The notes under the pieces were generated by a model. The model did not search any database, was not told the DNA's origin, and saw nothing but the letters and a program-made list of their open reading frames with translations. DNA of 64,000 nucleotides from positions 38,033 through 102,032 of the forward strand of contig NZ_WPCC01000007.1 of assembly GCF_009741925.1 (NCBI RefSeq), written 5' to 3'. Origin of the DNA: Natronomonas sp. CBA1123 (lineage in GTDB: Archaea > Halobacteriota > Halobacteria > Halobacteriales > Haloarculaceae). Shown piece by piece: positions 1 through 8,677 of the stretch. Position numbers and translations under genes: made by a program. The stretch's first letter is position 1. Every line of letters starts with the position of its first letter.

Positions 1-866
1 ACGCCGTTGTGTGCCTGTTCGAAGTACGTCGCGTACTCCGTTTCGTCGATTTCGGGTGCGATTTCGTCGACGCGCGGCAGCGGATGCATCACCGTCAGGT
101 CGTCCTTGGCTTGTTCCAACAGTTCGGCGTCGATGCGGTACTCGCCCGCTATCTGCCGGTACTCGTTCTCGTCGGGGAACCGCTCCCGCTGGATACGGGT
201 GACGTACAACACGTCGAGTGCTTCGAGGACGTTCTCGATGTCCGTATGTTCGCGGACCTGCGCACCGGCCTCGTGGAGGTCGTAGCGAACGCTGCGCGGC
301 AGGCGCAGGCTCTCGGGGCTGATGAAGTGCTGGCTGGCGTCGAAGTTCGTCAGCGCGTGGGCAAGCGAGTGGACCGTCCGGCCGTACTTCAAATCGCCCA
401 TGATGCCGATGGTGAGGTCGTCGAAGCCGGCGTTCTCACGGATGGTGTACAGGTCCAACAGCGTCTGAGTGGGGTGTTGGCCCGCGCCGTCGCCCGCGTT
501 GATGACGGGCACGTCGACGAACTCGCTGGCCAGTTTCGCGGCGCCCTCGGAGGGGTGTCTGAGGACGATGGCGTCGGTGTACCCCTCGATGACGCGAACG
601 GTGTCGGCCAGCGACTCGCCCTTCTTGACCGACGAGGACTCGACGCTCCCCATGTCGACGGTGTCGCCGCCGAGCCGCTTCATCGCGGTGTCGAAGGACA
701 TCTTCGTCCGCGTACTCGGCTCGAAGAACAACAACCCGAGGAGGTCGTTGTCGTGAGCGTGGGCGACCGCGCCGGGGTCGTCGGCGATTTCGGCGGCGCG
801 GTCCAACACCGCCTCGATATCGCCACGCGACAACTGCTTCGCGCTTATCAGGTAATCGTGGCGCAT
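1..866 (-). CDS. pyrB: Aspartate carbamoyltransferase catalytic subunit, 3' end cut by window edge
   Basis: This enzyme condenses carbamoyl phosphate with aspartate, the first committed step of pyrimidine synthesis, in the cytosol. Read on the minus strand from ATG at 866, 288 codons are visible before the edge. The N-terminus [14 protein letters not shown] is typical of the family. The carbamoyl-phosphate loop [12 protein letters not shown] lies near residues 47-58, and the aspartate-domain signature [12 protein letters not shown] is near residue 260, so the protein is nearly complete and only the C-terminal tail is missing. In archaea the regulatory subunit pyrI usually follows pyrB; it would lie outside the window. 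No strong TATA box is obvious upstream. The identity is secure. Confidence 0.97.
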   Translation of the reverse strand, partial: MRHDYLISAKQLSRGDIEAVLDRAAEIADDPGAVAHAHDNDLLGLLFFEPSTRTKMSFDTAMKRLGGDTVDMGSVESSSVKKGESLADTVRVIEGYTDAIVLRHPSEGAAKLASEFVDVPVINAGDGAGQHPTQTLLDLYTIRENAGFDDLTIGIMGDLKYGRTVHSLAHALTNFDASQHFISPESLRLPRSVRYDLHEAGAQVREHTDIENVLEALDVLYVTRIQRERFPDENEYRQIAGEYRIDAELLEQAKDDLTVMHPLPRVDEIAPEIDETEYATYFEQAHNG

Positions 867-986
867 TACCGAAAGACCCGCCCCGAACGCTCTTGAATCT
901 CCCGACCCGACCGGACTCCGCACACCGCTCCCGTGGTTTGCAGTCCCAATCGCTGTCTTGCCGAATCAACACACAACCTTGCCAGA

Positions 987-996
987 AGGTTTAATC
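987..996 (+). promoter_or_regulatory. TATA-type promoter of the RecA-like ATPase gene
   Basis: AGGTTTAATC lies 25-34 nt before the ATG at 1021, the spacing expected for a haloarchaeal leaderless transcript. It favours the ATG at 1021 over an upstream in-frame methionine. Confidence 0.55.
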
Positions 997-1020
997 AGGT
1001 GGACATGCAAACAGAAACAG

Positions 1021-1647
1021 ATGAGCGAGCGCCTCAGGACCGGAATCAACGTTCTCGACCGGAAGCTCAACGGTGGGATTCCGGCCGGGAGCATTGTGGC
1101 GCTCACCGCCCAGCCTGCGAGCCAGGCGGAACTGTTCCTGTACGAACTCACGGCCACTCGCGGGACGCTGTATCTCTCACTGGACAGAACAGGGGATTCG
1201 GTCTCAAACAGCATCGACAACTCGAACACGATGACGGGTGACCCGACGGTGCGGGACGTGACGGGCGACGCACCGCTCGACAACGCGACGAAACTCGTCT
1301 CCGCGCTTCCGGAGTCCTCGAACCTCATTATTGACCCCGCCGACGTGCTCGAACGCCAGGAGCCGACCCGCTATCGGAACTTCATGAACGAACTACAGAA
1401 CCACATCTACAATACGGGTGGGCTCGCCGTCCTGCACTGCCTCGACGGCCGCAACGTCCCCGACCTCCGGGACACCACCGAGCACATGGCGGATTTGGTG
1501 TTCCAACTCGACACCTCGGTGAAGGGCGACCGCATCGAGAACCGCCTCGCAGTCCCCAAGTTCCGCGGCGGGCAGGCACTTTCGGACGTTATCAAACTGG
1601 AACTGTCCGACGAGGTCGACATCGACACCAGCCGCGACATCGCATAG
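1021..1647 (+). CDS. RecA/RAD55-superfamily ATPase-like protein with degraded P-loop
   Basis: The 208-residue protein has the opening architecture of KaiC/RAD55-like RecA folds (TGINVLDRKLNGGIPAGSIVAL, residues 6-27). Where a Walker A motif GxxxxGK[ST] is expected it reads AQPASQAE, with no lysine or serine/threonine, so ordinary ATP binding is doubtful. A later segment, GGLAVLHCLDG, resembles a Walker B strand but has no clear acidic catalytic pair. The TATA box at 987-996 supports the start at 1021. No operon partner is apparent: pyrB is divergent and glmM has its own region upstream. A role as a regulatory or adaptor RecA-fold protein is inference. The substrate is unknown. Confidence 0.8.
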   Translation: MSERLRTGINVLDRKLNGGIPAGSIVALTAQPASQAELFLYELTATRGTLYLSLDRTGDSVSNSIDNSNTMTGDPTVRDVTGDAPLDNATKLVSALPESSNLIIDPADVLERQEPTRYRNFMNELQNHIYNTGGLAVLHCLDGRNVPDLRDTTEHMADLVFQLDTSVKGDRIENRLAVPKFRGGQALSDVIKLELSDEVDIDTSRDIA

Positions 1648-1815
1648 GGTCGCCGCTCGAGTCCCCGACAGTTTATATACGAACCCGCAGCCAGAGAGCC
1701 CGTGCTCTGAACGAACGCCGGCAGTCCGCCGAGGCCGAAGTACAGCGTGAGGGCTGTCGGACGTGAGCGCTGTCGTTCGCCACTATTGAAGTGTACCCGC
1801 CGCACAACTCCGGGT

Positions 1816-3171
1816 ATGGAACTGTTCGGAACCGCCGGGATTCGGGGCGACGCGACGACGGCAGTGACGCCGTCGCTCGCGCTCGCTGTCGGCAGCGCCG
1901 CGGCCGTCGACGGCGAGACGTTCGTCGTCGGCCGCGACGGCCGCGAAACCGGCTCGGCGCTCGCCGCAGCCGTCGAGGCCGGAATAGCAAGCGGTGGGGC
2001 CGAGGTCGTCAGGGTCGGCCGCGTCCCGACGCCGGCGCTCGCCTACGCCTCCCGGGGGCGTCGCGGTGTGATGGTCACGGCGAGTCACAACCCACCGCAG
2101 GACAACGGTCTGAAACTGTTCGTCGATGGAACGGAGTACGACCGCACGGCCGAGGAAGCGGTCGAATCACGCGTCGACGCCGGGACGGAACCGACCGACT
2201 GGAACGCGTGGGGGGATTCGACCTGCGAAGAGGTACTCGACGACTATCGCGACGCCGTCGTCGAGTACACGCGTCGAACAGTCGGCGACTGTGAAAACAC
2301 GAAAATCGCCGTCGACTGCGGCAACGGGATGGCGAGCGTCGCGACTCCCCAGGTCCTCCGAGCGCTCGGTGCCGACGTCGTCGCACTCAACGCCAACGTC
2401 GACGGCCACTTCCCCGGACGCGAGTCGAAGCCCACACCCGAGAGCCTCGAAGACCTTCGGGCGTTCGTCGCCGACGGCGACTTCGAGTTCGGCATCGGCC
2501 ACGACGGCGACGCCGACCGCATCGTCGTCGTCGACGAGCGGGGCGAGGTCGTCCACGAGGACACCGTCCTCGCGATGCTCGCGGGCTTTTACACCCACCA
2601 GAGCGACGCGGGAGACCCGGTCGTCGTGACGACGCCGAACGCCTCGGCGCGCATCGACGAACACGTCGAGGCACACGGTGGCCGAATCGAACGTGTCCGC
2701 CTCGGCGCGCTTCACGAAGGCGTCGCCGCCGCCGGGGAAGCGGGGACGGCCGACACTGAGGTCGTCTTCGCGGCGGAGCCGTGGAAACACGTCCACACCG
2801 ATTTCGGACCGTGGATAGACGGCGTCGCCAGCGCCGCGGTCGTCGGTGCGTTGATAGCCCGCGAGGGCCTCGCCGACCTCCGAGCGCCCATCACCGAACG
2901 CCCCTACCGGAAGGTGAGCGTCGACTGCCCCGACGACCGAAAGGCCGCGACGATGGACGCCCTCGAAACCCGGCTCCCGGAGTCGTTTCCCGAAGCATCG
3001 GTCGACACCGAATACGGCGTCCGGTTGACCTTCGACGACGCCTCGTGGACGCTGGTCCGTCCCAGCGGCACCGAACCGTACGTCCGCATCTACGCCGAAA
3101 GCAACGACGTCGAGGCGCTCGTCGATGAAGTCACAGACGTCGTTACCACCGCCATCGACGACGTGTCGTAG
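1816..3171 (+). CDS. glmM: Phosphohexomutase (phosphoglucosamine/phosphomannomutase family)
   Basis: Alpha-D-phosphohexomutase of 451 residues that interconverts hexose-6- and hexose-1-phosphates through a phosphoserine. Visible landmarks are FGTAGIRG at the N-terminus, the catalytic serine in TASHNP (Ser90), the metal loop DGDADR (Asp230, 232, 234) and the phosphate-binding C-terminal RPSGTEPYVRIYAES. Archaeal members close to this one act on glucosamine phosphate for surface polysaccharides, but phosphomannose or phosphoglucose cannot be excluded from sequence. The ATG at 1816 gives the conserved N-terminus; longer in-frame starts add only unconserved residues. A TATA-like TTTATATAC at 1672-1680 sits 136 nt upstream, so a leadered transcript is possible. 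Confidence 0.9.
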   Translation: MELFGTAGIRGDATTAVTPSLALAVGSAAAVDGETFVVGRDGRETGSALAAAVEAGIASGGAEVVRVGRVPTPALAYASRGRRGVMVTASHNPPQDNGLKLFVDGTEYDRTAEEAVESRVDAGTEPTDWNAWGDSTCEEVLDDYRDAVVEYTRRTVGDCENTKIAVDCGNGMASVATPQVLRALGADVVALNANVDGHFPGRESKPTPESLEDLRAFVADGDFEFGIGHDGDADRIVVVDERGEVVHEDTVLAMLAGFYTHQSDAGDPVVVTTPNASARIDEHVEAHGGRIERVRLGALHEGVAAAGEAGTADTEVVFAAEPWKHVHTDFGPWIDGVASAAVVGALIAREGLADLRAPITERPYRKVSVDCPDDRKAATMDALETRLPESFPEASVDTEYGVRLTFDDASWTLVRPSGTEPYVRIYAESNDVEALVDEVTDVVTTAIDDVS

Positions 3172-3226
3172 CCCCGCCGTCGCTTTCGACGGCAAGTATT
3201 TGCGCCGTGCGGCCGAGACCCGGCGT

Positions 3227-3619
3227 ATGGACGACAGGGAACTACTCGAAACCGCACGCGAGGCCGTCGAGCGGTCCTACGCACCGTACTCGGAGTACTA
3301 CGTCGGGGCAGCCCTCGAAACCGACGACGGGTCGGTGTACACCGGCTGTAACATCGAGAACGCCAACTACTCGAACAGCGTCCACGCCGAGGAGTTGGCG
3401 CTGTCGAAAGCCGTCGAGGACGGCCACCGGGAGTTCGAAGTAGTCGCGGTCAGTTCGGACCGCCGGGACGGCGTCACACCCTGTGGGATGTGCCGACAGT
3501 CGCTGTCGGAGTTCTGTGCCGCTGATTTCCGCGTTATCTGTGAGGGTGAGGATGGGCCGACAACGTACACGCTCGGTGAACTGCTCCCGAACACCATCAC
3601 GATGGAGCATCTCGAATGA
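3227..3619 (+). CDS. cdd: Cytidine deaminase
   Basis: Hydrolytic deamination of cytidine and deoxycytidine to uridine in pyrimidine salvage. The 130-residue protein carries the zinc site as HAE (His53, with catalytic Glu55) and PCGMC (Cys86, Cys89). Short size indicates the single-domain homotetrameric class, although that class usually has Cys in place of His53, so the zinc set is His-Cys-Cys as in the larger enzymes. The stop codon overlaps the start of the next gene as ATGA, so it is translationally coupled to the uridine phosphorylase and the two form a salvage operon: cytidine to uridine to uracil. Confidence 0.95.
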   Translation: MDDRELLETAREAVERSYAPYSEYYVGAALETDDGSVYTGCNIENANYSNSVHAEELALSKAVEDGHREFEVVAVSSDRRDGVTPCGMCRQSLSEFCAADFRVICEGEDGPTTYTLGELLPNTITMEHLE

Positions 3620-4440
3620 CCGGGGGAAGCGAGGACCCGAACGACGACGAGCAGTATCATGTCGAACTCGCCGATGGGGATATCGAGGGGCCGGTACTCC
3701 TCCCGGGCGACCCAGACCGCGTCGAAATCATCGCGGACTGCTGGGACGAGTACCGCGAGCGGGCGTCCCACCGCGAGTACCGAACGCTCGCCGGAACCTA
3801 CGACGACGAACCGCTCGCGGTCACGTCGACCGGAATCGGCTCGCCATCGGCCGCTATCGCCGTCGAGGAACTCGCCCGCATCGGCGCCGAGTCGTTCATC
3901 CGGGTCGGCTCCTGTGGCGCCATACAGGAAGAGGCGTCCGTCGGTGACCTCGTCATCACGACGGCGGCGGTCCGACAGGAGGGGACGAGCGACGAGTACG
4001 TCCGCGAGGAGTATCCGGCGGCCGCCGACGACGAGGTCGTCACGGCGCTCGTGACTGCCGCCGAGCGCCTCGGATACGACTACCACCTCGGCGTCACCTG
4101 CTCGACGGACTCGTTTTACGCCGGCCAGTCACGGCCGGGATTCGAGGGGTTCCGTGCCGCCGGGGCCGAGGAGCGAATCGAGGAACTGCAAGAGGCAGGG
4201 GTCCTCAACTTCGAGATGGAAGCCAGCGCCATCCTCACGCTTTCGAGTCTGTACGGACTCCGAGCCGGAGCCGTCTGTACCGTCTATGCCAACCGCGTCA
4301 CCGGCGAGTTCAGAACCGAGGGCCAGCGGAAGGCCGCGGAAACCGCCTCACTCGCGGCGGCGCTGTTGTCGAAAATGGACCGGAAGAAATCCGAGGCCGG
4401 TGTCGACCACTGGCATGCGGGGCTGTCGCTTTCGGAGTAA
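3616..4440 (+). CDS. udp: Uridine phosphorylase (nucleoside phosphorylase family)
   Basis: PNP/UDP family phosphorylase of 274 residues that splits a nucleoside with phosphate to a free base and ribose-1-phosphate. Family landmarks are the glycine-rich phosphate loop LLPGDPDRVEII (about residues 28-39), TGIGSPSAAIAVEEL, RVGSCGAIQ, and the nucleoside-binding FEMEASAI near residue 198, whose Glu-Met-Glu contacts the ribose. The ATG overlaps the cdd stop by 4 nt. Context with cytidine deaminase argues for uridine as the substrate; a broader purine or pyrimidine specificity remains possible. Confidence 0.9.
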   Translation: MTGGSEDPNDDEQYHVELADGDIEGPVLLPGDPDRVEIIADCWDEYRERASHREYRTLAGTYDDEPLAVTSTGIGSPSAAIAVEELARIGAESFIRVGSCGAIQEEASVGDLVITTAAVRQEGTSDEYVREEYPAAADDEVVTALVTAAERLGYDYHLGVTCSTDSFYAGQSRPGFEGFRAAGAEERIEELQEAGVLNFEMEASAILTLSSLYGLRAGAVCTVYANRVTGEFRTEGQRKAAETASLAAALLSKMDRKKSEAGVDHWHAGLSLSE

Positions 4441-4564
4441 ATACCAATACGAAAGCATCCGCGAGGCGCGCGGAGCTCGCCGAAGCGGTTCCGCCGCGCG
4501 ACCGAAGGGAGCGCGGGACCGAGGCCCGACTGTAAGGAGGGCCGACGTGTCTTTTTCATCGACG

Positions 4565-4598
4565 TTTTTCCCGGCGCGCGGAGCGCGCCGTGGAAAAA
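4565..4598. terminator. Strong hairpin between convergent genes
   Basis: A near-perfect inverted repeat: TTTTTCC plus CGGCGCGC, loop GGA (4580-4582), then GCGCGCCG, one bulged T and GGAAAAA. The stem is 15 bp. With a T run on one side and an A run on the other it can terminate transcription in both directions, between udp (ends 4440) and the NADH dehydrogenase (ends 4606). The stretch 4441-4560 just before it is GC-rich with no gene seen. Confidence 0.75.
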
Positions 4599-4605
4599 GG
4601 TCGTT

Positions 4606-5772
4606 TTACATGTCCGGGAACGCTTTCGCGGCGTCGGCAAACCCGTTGACCGTCTTAATCCAGCGTGCGGCGACGGTCTTCTTCAGCGCCTTCGCGGCGG
4701 GGCCCCCGAAGGTGTCGACGGGCAGGCCCTTCACGTCGTGGGCAACGGCCTTGCTGCCGACGGAGATGAGCGTCCCCTTGTCGTCGTAGGTCCACTCCTT
4801 CAGCGGCTGGCCGCGGATGGTGCGGGCGATGTTCTCGCCGGCGACCTCGGCGGCCTGCCAGGCGGCCTGTGCGGTCGGCGGTGCGGGCTGTTCCTGGCCG
4901 GGCTGGTCGATGAGTGCGGCGTCACCGAGGGCGAAGACCCGCTCGTCGGAGGTCTGGAAGTTCGAAGCGGATTCGATGCGGTTACTGCGCTCGTCTTTGT
5001 CGACTTCGGCCGTCTCGGCAGCGTCTTGGCCGGTGATGCCACCGGTCCACAGCAGCACGTCGTAGTCGAGTTCCATCTCGTCGCCGACGTAGACGGTTTC
5101 CTCGTCGACCTCGCCGATGAACTCGCCGGTGTGAATCTCGACGTCCTTCTCCTCCAGCAGTTTGCGGAGTTTCGCCTGCACGACGGGGTCGTTGTTCGGG
5201 AAGACGTTGTCGAGCCCCTCGACGAGGTGGACGTCGAGTGGGGCGCGGTGTTTGTCGCGGAATTCCGCGATTTCGCCGGCCGACTGGATGCCGGAGAGGC
5301 CGGCACCGCCGACGATGACCTGTGCGGGGTCGTTCCGGGAGGCCTCCCGGGCGGCCTCGGTGATGGCCTCGTGGATTTCGAGGGCGTCGTCGAGTGACTT
5401 TAGCGTCAACGAGTGTTCCTTGAGACCGTCGATGCCGAAGAAGGCAGTCTGGGAGCCGAAGCCGACGAGGAGGTAGTCGTAGTCGATGGTGGAGTCGTCG
5501 TCGAGCGTAATCTGGCGGTCCTCGGTGTCGATTGCCTCGACGCGGCCCTGTACGAACCGGGTCGAGGGCGATTTGATTTCCGACACCGAGAACGTGATTT
5601 TCTCCTGTACCTCGGGGTTACGGATACAGCGGTGGGATTCGTGGAGAACGAGGTGGTGGTCGACGTCCGACACCCACGTAATATCCGCCTCTCCGTCGAG
5701 TTCCGATTCGAGCCGTTTGACCGCGCCGGTGCCGGCATAGCCGGACCCGAGCACGACGACGTCGTCCGTCAT
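4606..5772 (-). CDS. Type II NADH dehydrogenase / FAD-dependent pyridine nucleotide-disulfide oxidoreductase family
   Basis: Predicted membrane-associated NADH:quinone oxidoreductase of 388 residues, non-proton-pumping. Two dinucleotide-binding folds are visible: FAD at the N-terminus (VVVLGSGYAGTG, residues 5-16) and NAD in the middle (VIVGGAGLSGIQSAGE). The FAD-closing motif near the C-terminus reads ERVFALGDAALI. There is no CxxC redox pair, which separates it from disulfide reductases. The C-terminal amphipathic segment resembles the membrane-binding tail of Ndh enzymes. Start chosen at ATG 5772 because the Rossmann motif begins at once; in-frame codons upstream give unconserved sequence overlapping the regulator gene. 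It lies 97 nt downstream of an HTH regulator on the same strand. Sulfide:quinone reductase is a less likely alternative. Confidence 0.85.
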   Translation of the reverse strand: MTDDVVVLGSGYAGTGAVKRLESELDGEADITWVSDVDHHLVLHESHRCIRNPEVQEKITFSVSEIKSPSTRFVQGRVEAIDTEDRQITLDDDSTIDYDYLLVGFGSQTAFFGIDGLKEHSLTLKSLDDALEIHEAITEAAREASRNDPAQVIVGGAGLSGIQSAGEIAEFRDKHRAPLDVHLVEGLDNVFPNNDPVVQAKLRKLLEEKDVEIHTGEFIGEVDEETVYVGDEMELDYDVLLWTGGITGQDAAETAEVDKDERSNRIESASNFQTSDERVFALGDAALIDQPGQEQPAPPTAQAAWQAAEVAGENIARTIRGQPLKEWTYDDKGTLISVGSKAVAHDVKGLPVDTFGGPAAKALKKTVAARWIKTVNGFADAAKAFPDM

Positions 5773-5869
5773 GTAAGGCAGTCGGGATGCCTGCGATACA
5801 AACCTGTTGGAACCGCGCGGCTGGCGAAAGTTGCCGATTCGACTTCCCTCTGGTGGTTGTGATTCGGTA

Positions 5870-6409
5870 TCAGTGAGCAGCCTCCTCGTTTCCGGCCGGG
5901 GCCTCCATCTTGTCGATGGTGAGGATGAGGCTGTTGTTCGTGTCGTCTTTGCCCTCGATGGTCCCGGCGATGAGGAGCCGCGACAGCGGGGTCGGCCCGA
6001 CGGTGATGTCGTCGCCTTCGCTGAAATCGGCGATGGAGCCCTGTAGTTTGATTTCGGCACGGCACAGCTCGGGGTGGTGGACGCTCGTGAGGTCGATTTC
6101 CTGTACGTTCGCGCTCTCGATGAGTTCGCCGTTGTGTCGGAAGGGTACGTCCGCCGCCTGGTCCATCTCCTGTATCTTCAGCGCGTCGTAGGCGTTCGCC
6201 GTCGGCTTGTAGCCGCCTTTCGGGCCGGGGACGCCCTCGACCAACTGGAGCGCCTTCAGACTCTGCATCTGATTGCGAATCGTCCCGGGGTTTCTGTCTA
6301 CCTGTTCGGCGATGTCTTCTCCTTTGACGGCACTTTCGGACTCACGGTGAAGGTTGATGAGCTCCTGAAGAATCGTCTTCTGACTGGGGGTGAGCTCGAT
6401 TGATGACAT
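5870..6409 (-). CDS. Winged-helix (Rrf2/MarR-like) transcriptional regulator with C-terminal sensor-like domain
   Basis: A 179-residue protein. Residues 6-75 form a winged helix-turn-helix: LTPSQKTILQELINLH, then EDIAEQVDRNPGTIRNQMQSLKALQLVEGVPGPKGGY, whose GPKGGY wing is like Rrf2 proteins. The C-terminal half (about 85-179) is beta-rich and unrecognised. The only cysteine visible is in HPELCRAEIKL, so no iron-sulfur site of the IscR kind is present. Start at ATG 6409. Its promoter contains a TTTAAGG box and the inverted repeat CTATC-attc-GATAG directly before the start codon, which suggests autorepression. The NADH dehydrogenase downstream is a likely second target. Function beyond DNA binding is inference. 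Confidence 0.8.
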   Translation of the reverse strand: MSSIELTPSQKTILQELINLHRESESAVKGEDIAEQVDRNPGTIRNQMQSLKALQLVEGVPGPKGGYKPTANAYDALKIQEMDQAADVPFRHNGELIESANVQEIDLTSVHHPELCRAEIKLQGSIADFSEGDDITVGPTPLSRLLIAGTIEGKDDTNNSLILTIDKMEAPAGNEEAAH

Positions 6410-6412
6410 AAG

Positions 6413-6439
6413 CTATCATTCGATAGTTCCGTCCTTAAA
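6413..6439 (-). promoter_or_regulatory. Promoter with overlapping inverted-repeat operator of the winged-helix gene
   Basis: On the minus strand a TTTAAGG box (6433-6439) sits 24-30 nt before the ATG at 6409. Between them lies CTATC (6413-6417), spacer ATTC, GATAG (6422-6426) on the plus strand. A protein bound there would cover the expected transcription start, so autoregulation is the simplest reading. Confidence 0.6.
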
Positions 6440-6514
6440 CCCGACGGTGGGGGAGTGGCGTTTCGGCGGCGTTCGGTTTCCTCACGGTCGCTGACGTGAA
6501 GGGCCACTGGCGGC

Positions 6515-6541
6515 GGTTTTTAGACGGTCGGTACTGTACCG
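6515..6541 (+). promoter_or_regulatory. Arginase promoter with perfect 13-bp palindrome
   Basis: GGTTTTTAGAC (6515-6525) is TATA-like, 22-32 nt before the ATG at 6547. Immediately after it lies CGGTAC-T-GTACCG (6529-6541), a perfect palindrome covering the expected leaderless start site. It looks like a repressor site for arginine catabolism; the binding protein is unknown. Confidence 0.55.
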
Positions 6542-6546
6542 GTGGT

Positions 6547-7446
6547 ATGGACCTCCGAGTAATCGGTGCGCCGATGGACCTCGGCGCGGACCGCCGTGGC
6601 GTCGACATGGGGCCGTCGGCGATTCGGTACGCCGGTCTCTCCGATGCCGTCCGAAACGTCGGGCTCTCCTACGACGACGCCGGTGACTTACCTGTCCCGC
6701 GCCCGGAAGGCCGTGATCCGAACGCCGAAACGCCGGGTGTGGGTCGAGCGAAGTACCTCCGGGAGACGCGGTGGGTGTGTCGCCGGGTCGAGAGCGCCGT
6801 CGCCGACGCCATCGACGACGGCGACCTCCCCTTGGTCCTCGGCGGCGACCACTCCATCGCCATCGGCAGCGTCGGTGGGGCGAGCGCGGACCAGGATATC
6901 GGCGTCCTCTGGCTCGACGCTCACGGCGATTTCAACACGCCGGAAACGTCGCCAAGTGGGAACGTCCACGGGATGCCCATCGCAGCCATGCTCGGTCGTG
7001 GGGCATTCGCCGAGAAGCGGTGGGCCAACGCGGACATCGACGAGGGGAACATCGCGATGGTCGGTCTTCGGGACATCGACGACGAGGAGCGTCGCGCTAT
7101 CCGCGACAGCGACGTGACGGCGTTCACGATGAGCCACATCGACAACCGTGGACTCGTCCCGGTCATCGAGGACGCCATCGCCGCGGCGCTCGACGGCGTC
7201 GACGCGCTGCACGTCAGCCTCGATATGGACTTCCTCGACCCCGACGAGGCCCCTGGCGTCGGGACGCCCGTCCGTGGCGGCGTCACGTACCGGGAGGCAC
7301 ACGCCGCGATGGAACTCATCGCCGACACCGGTGCCGTCCGGTCGATGGAGGTGGTCGAAGTCAACCCGATTCTCGATTCCCACAACCGGACTGCGGAGTT
7401 GGCCGTCGAGTTAATCGCGAGTGGCCTCGGAAAAGTGATTCTCTGA
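6547..7446 (+). CDS. rocF: Arginase
   Basis: Manganese enzyme that hydrolyses arginine to ornithine and urea. The 299-residue protein has all metal ligands: GGDHS (His102), DAHGD (Asp124, His126, Asp128) and SLDMDFLD (Asp226, Asp228). The segment [15 protein letters not shown] (about residues 130-144) is the arginase substrate-recognition loop and separates it from agmatinase. The C-terminal [19 protein letters not shown] is also arginase-like. Start at ATG 6547 is supported by the promoter spacing. No ornithine or urea-related partner is adjacent. It converges on trpB with 12 nt between them. Confidence 0.93.
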   Translation: MDLRVIGAPMDLGADRRGVDMGPSAIRYAGLSDAVRNVGLSYDDAGDLPVPRPEGRDPNAETPGVGRAKYLRETRWVCRRVESAVADAIDDGDLPLVLGGDHSIAIGSVGGASADQDIGVLWLDAHGDFNTPETSPSGNVHGMPIAAMLGRGAFAEKRWANADIDEGNIAMVGLRDIDDEERRAIRDSDVTAFTMSHIDNRGLVPVIEDAIAAALDGVDALHVSLDMDFLDPDEAPGVGTPVRGGVTYREAHAAMELIADTGAVRSMEVVEVNPILDSHNRTAELAVELIASGLGKVIL

Positions 7447-7458
7447 AACGGGCCGACG

Positions 7459-8619
7459 CTACAGGTCGAGCATCGACGCGACCTGCTGCATGTCCTTGTC
7501 GCCGCGCCCCGAGAGGTTCACGACGATAGTGTCGTGGTCGCCCTCGTCGGCCAGTTGGCCGGCCAACGCGACGGCGTGGGCGGTTTCCAGCGCCGGGATG
7601 ATGCCCTCCAACTCCGAGAGGTCACGGAACGCGGCCAGCGCCTCGTCGTCGGTGATGCCGCGGTACTCACAGCGACCGACCGCACGGAACATGGCGTGTT
7701 CCGGGCCGACACCGGGGTAATCCAGTCCCGCGGAGACGCTGTGGACCTCCACATCGTCGTCGATGACCCGGGTCTTCATCCCATGGATGACGTCCTCGTT
7801 GCCGGCCGCAAGCGGTGCGGCGTGGCGCTTCGAGTCGGCACCTTCGCCACCACCCTCACCGCCGTAGAAGTCCACGTCGTCGTCCCGGAAGGCGTGGAAT
7901 AGGCCGATGGCGTTCGACCCGCCGCCGACGCAGGCAACGCAGGCGTCCGGGAGCCCACCGATTTGCTCCTTGGCCTGCTCGCGGGCCTCCTTCCCGATGA
8001 CCGACTGGAATTCCCGGACCATCCGCGGGAACGGGTCGGGGCCGACGACGCTGCCGACGAGGTAGTGGGTGTCGTCCATGTTCTCGGCGAAGTCCTCTAA
8101 GGCGGCGTCGACGGCGTCGGCCAATCCGGACCCGCCGCGGGTGACTTCGTTGACCTCGGCACCCATCAGGCGCATCCGGAAGACGTTCATCTGCTGGCGC
8201 TCGACGTCTTTCTTCCCCATGTAAATCTCAGTGTCGAGGTCGAACAGTGCCCCGACCATCGCCGTCGCGGTGCCGTGTTGGCCCGCGCCGGTTTCGGCGA
8301 TGATACGCTCTTTGCCCGCCTTCTTCGCCATGAGTGCCTGCCCGACCGCGTTGTTGATTTTGTGTGCGCCGCCGTGGAGGAGGTCCTCGCGTTTGAGGTA
8401 GATGTCGGCGCCGTAGGCCTCGCTGAGATTCTCGGCGTGGAACAGCGGCGTCGGCCGACCCGCGTACTGTTCGAGAACGTGTCGGAACTCGGCTTGGAAC
8501 TCCTCGCTATCGACGATGTCGTCGAACGCACCGGCCAACTGTTCGAGCGGTTCGAGCATCGGTTCGGGGACGTAGCGTCCGCCGAACTCGCCGAACTCGT
8601 TGTCGTCCGCGTCTGACAT
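7459..8619 (-). CDS. trpB: Tryptophan synthase beta subunit
   Basis: PLP enzyme joining indole and serine to make tryptophan. The 386-residue protein has the PLP lysine in [11 protein letters not shown] (Lys87), the ammonia/indole channel motif [16 protein letters not shown], and the phosphate-binding [15 protein letters not shown]. The serine-side ending [11 protein letters not shown] is canonical. The segment [21 protein letters not shown] replaces the usual VEAGG region and is more glycine-rich than bacterial enzymes. The usual partners trpC and trpA are not beside it: the gene stands alone between arginase and gyrA, so it may be a second TrpB or the trp genes may be scattered. Both neighbours differ in pathway. 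Confidence 0.93.
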   Translation of the reverse strand: MSDADDNEFGEFGGRYVPEPMLEPLEQLAGAFDDIVDSEEFQAEFRHVLEQYAGRPTPLFHAENLSEAYGADIYLKREDLLHGGAHKINNAVGQALMAKKAGKERIIAETGAGQHGTATAMVGALFDLDTEIYMGKKDVERQQMNVFRMRLMGAEVNEVTRGGSGLADAVDAALEDFAENMDDTHYLVGSVVGPDPFPRMVREFQSVIGKEAREQAKEQIGGLPDACVACVGGGSNAIGLFHAFRDDDVDFYGGEGGGEGADSKRHAAPLAAGNEDVIHGMKTRVIDDDVEVHSVSAGLDYPGVGPEHAMFRAVGRCEYRGITDDEALAAFRDLSELEGIIPALETAHAVALAGQLADEGDHDTIVVNLSGRGDKDMQQVASMLDL

Positions 8620-8677
8620 GGATAGTGGTACGCACTACCGTACAAAACGGTTGCGAAGTGAACAGGGATGTCGACGA

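Noticed and set aside
5773..6060. N-terminal extension of the NADH dehydrogenase
   Set aside because: It overlaps the regulator gene and gives low-complexity residues; the FAD motif starts at once after ATG 5772.
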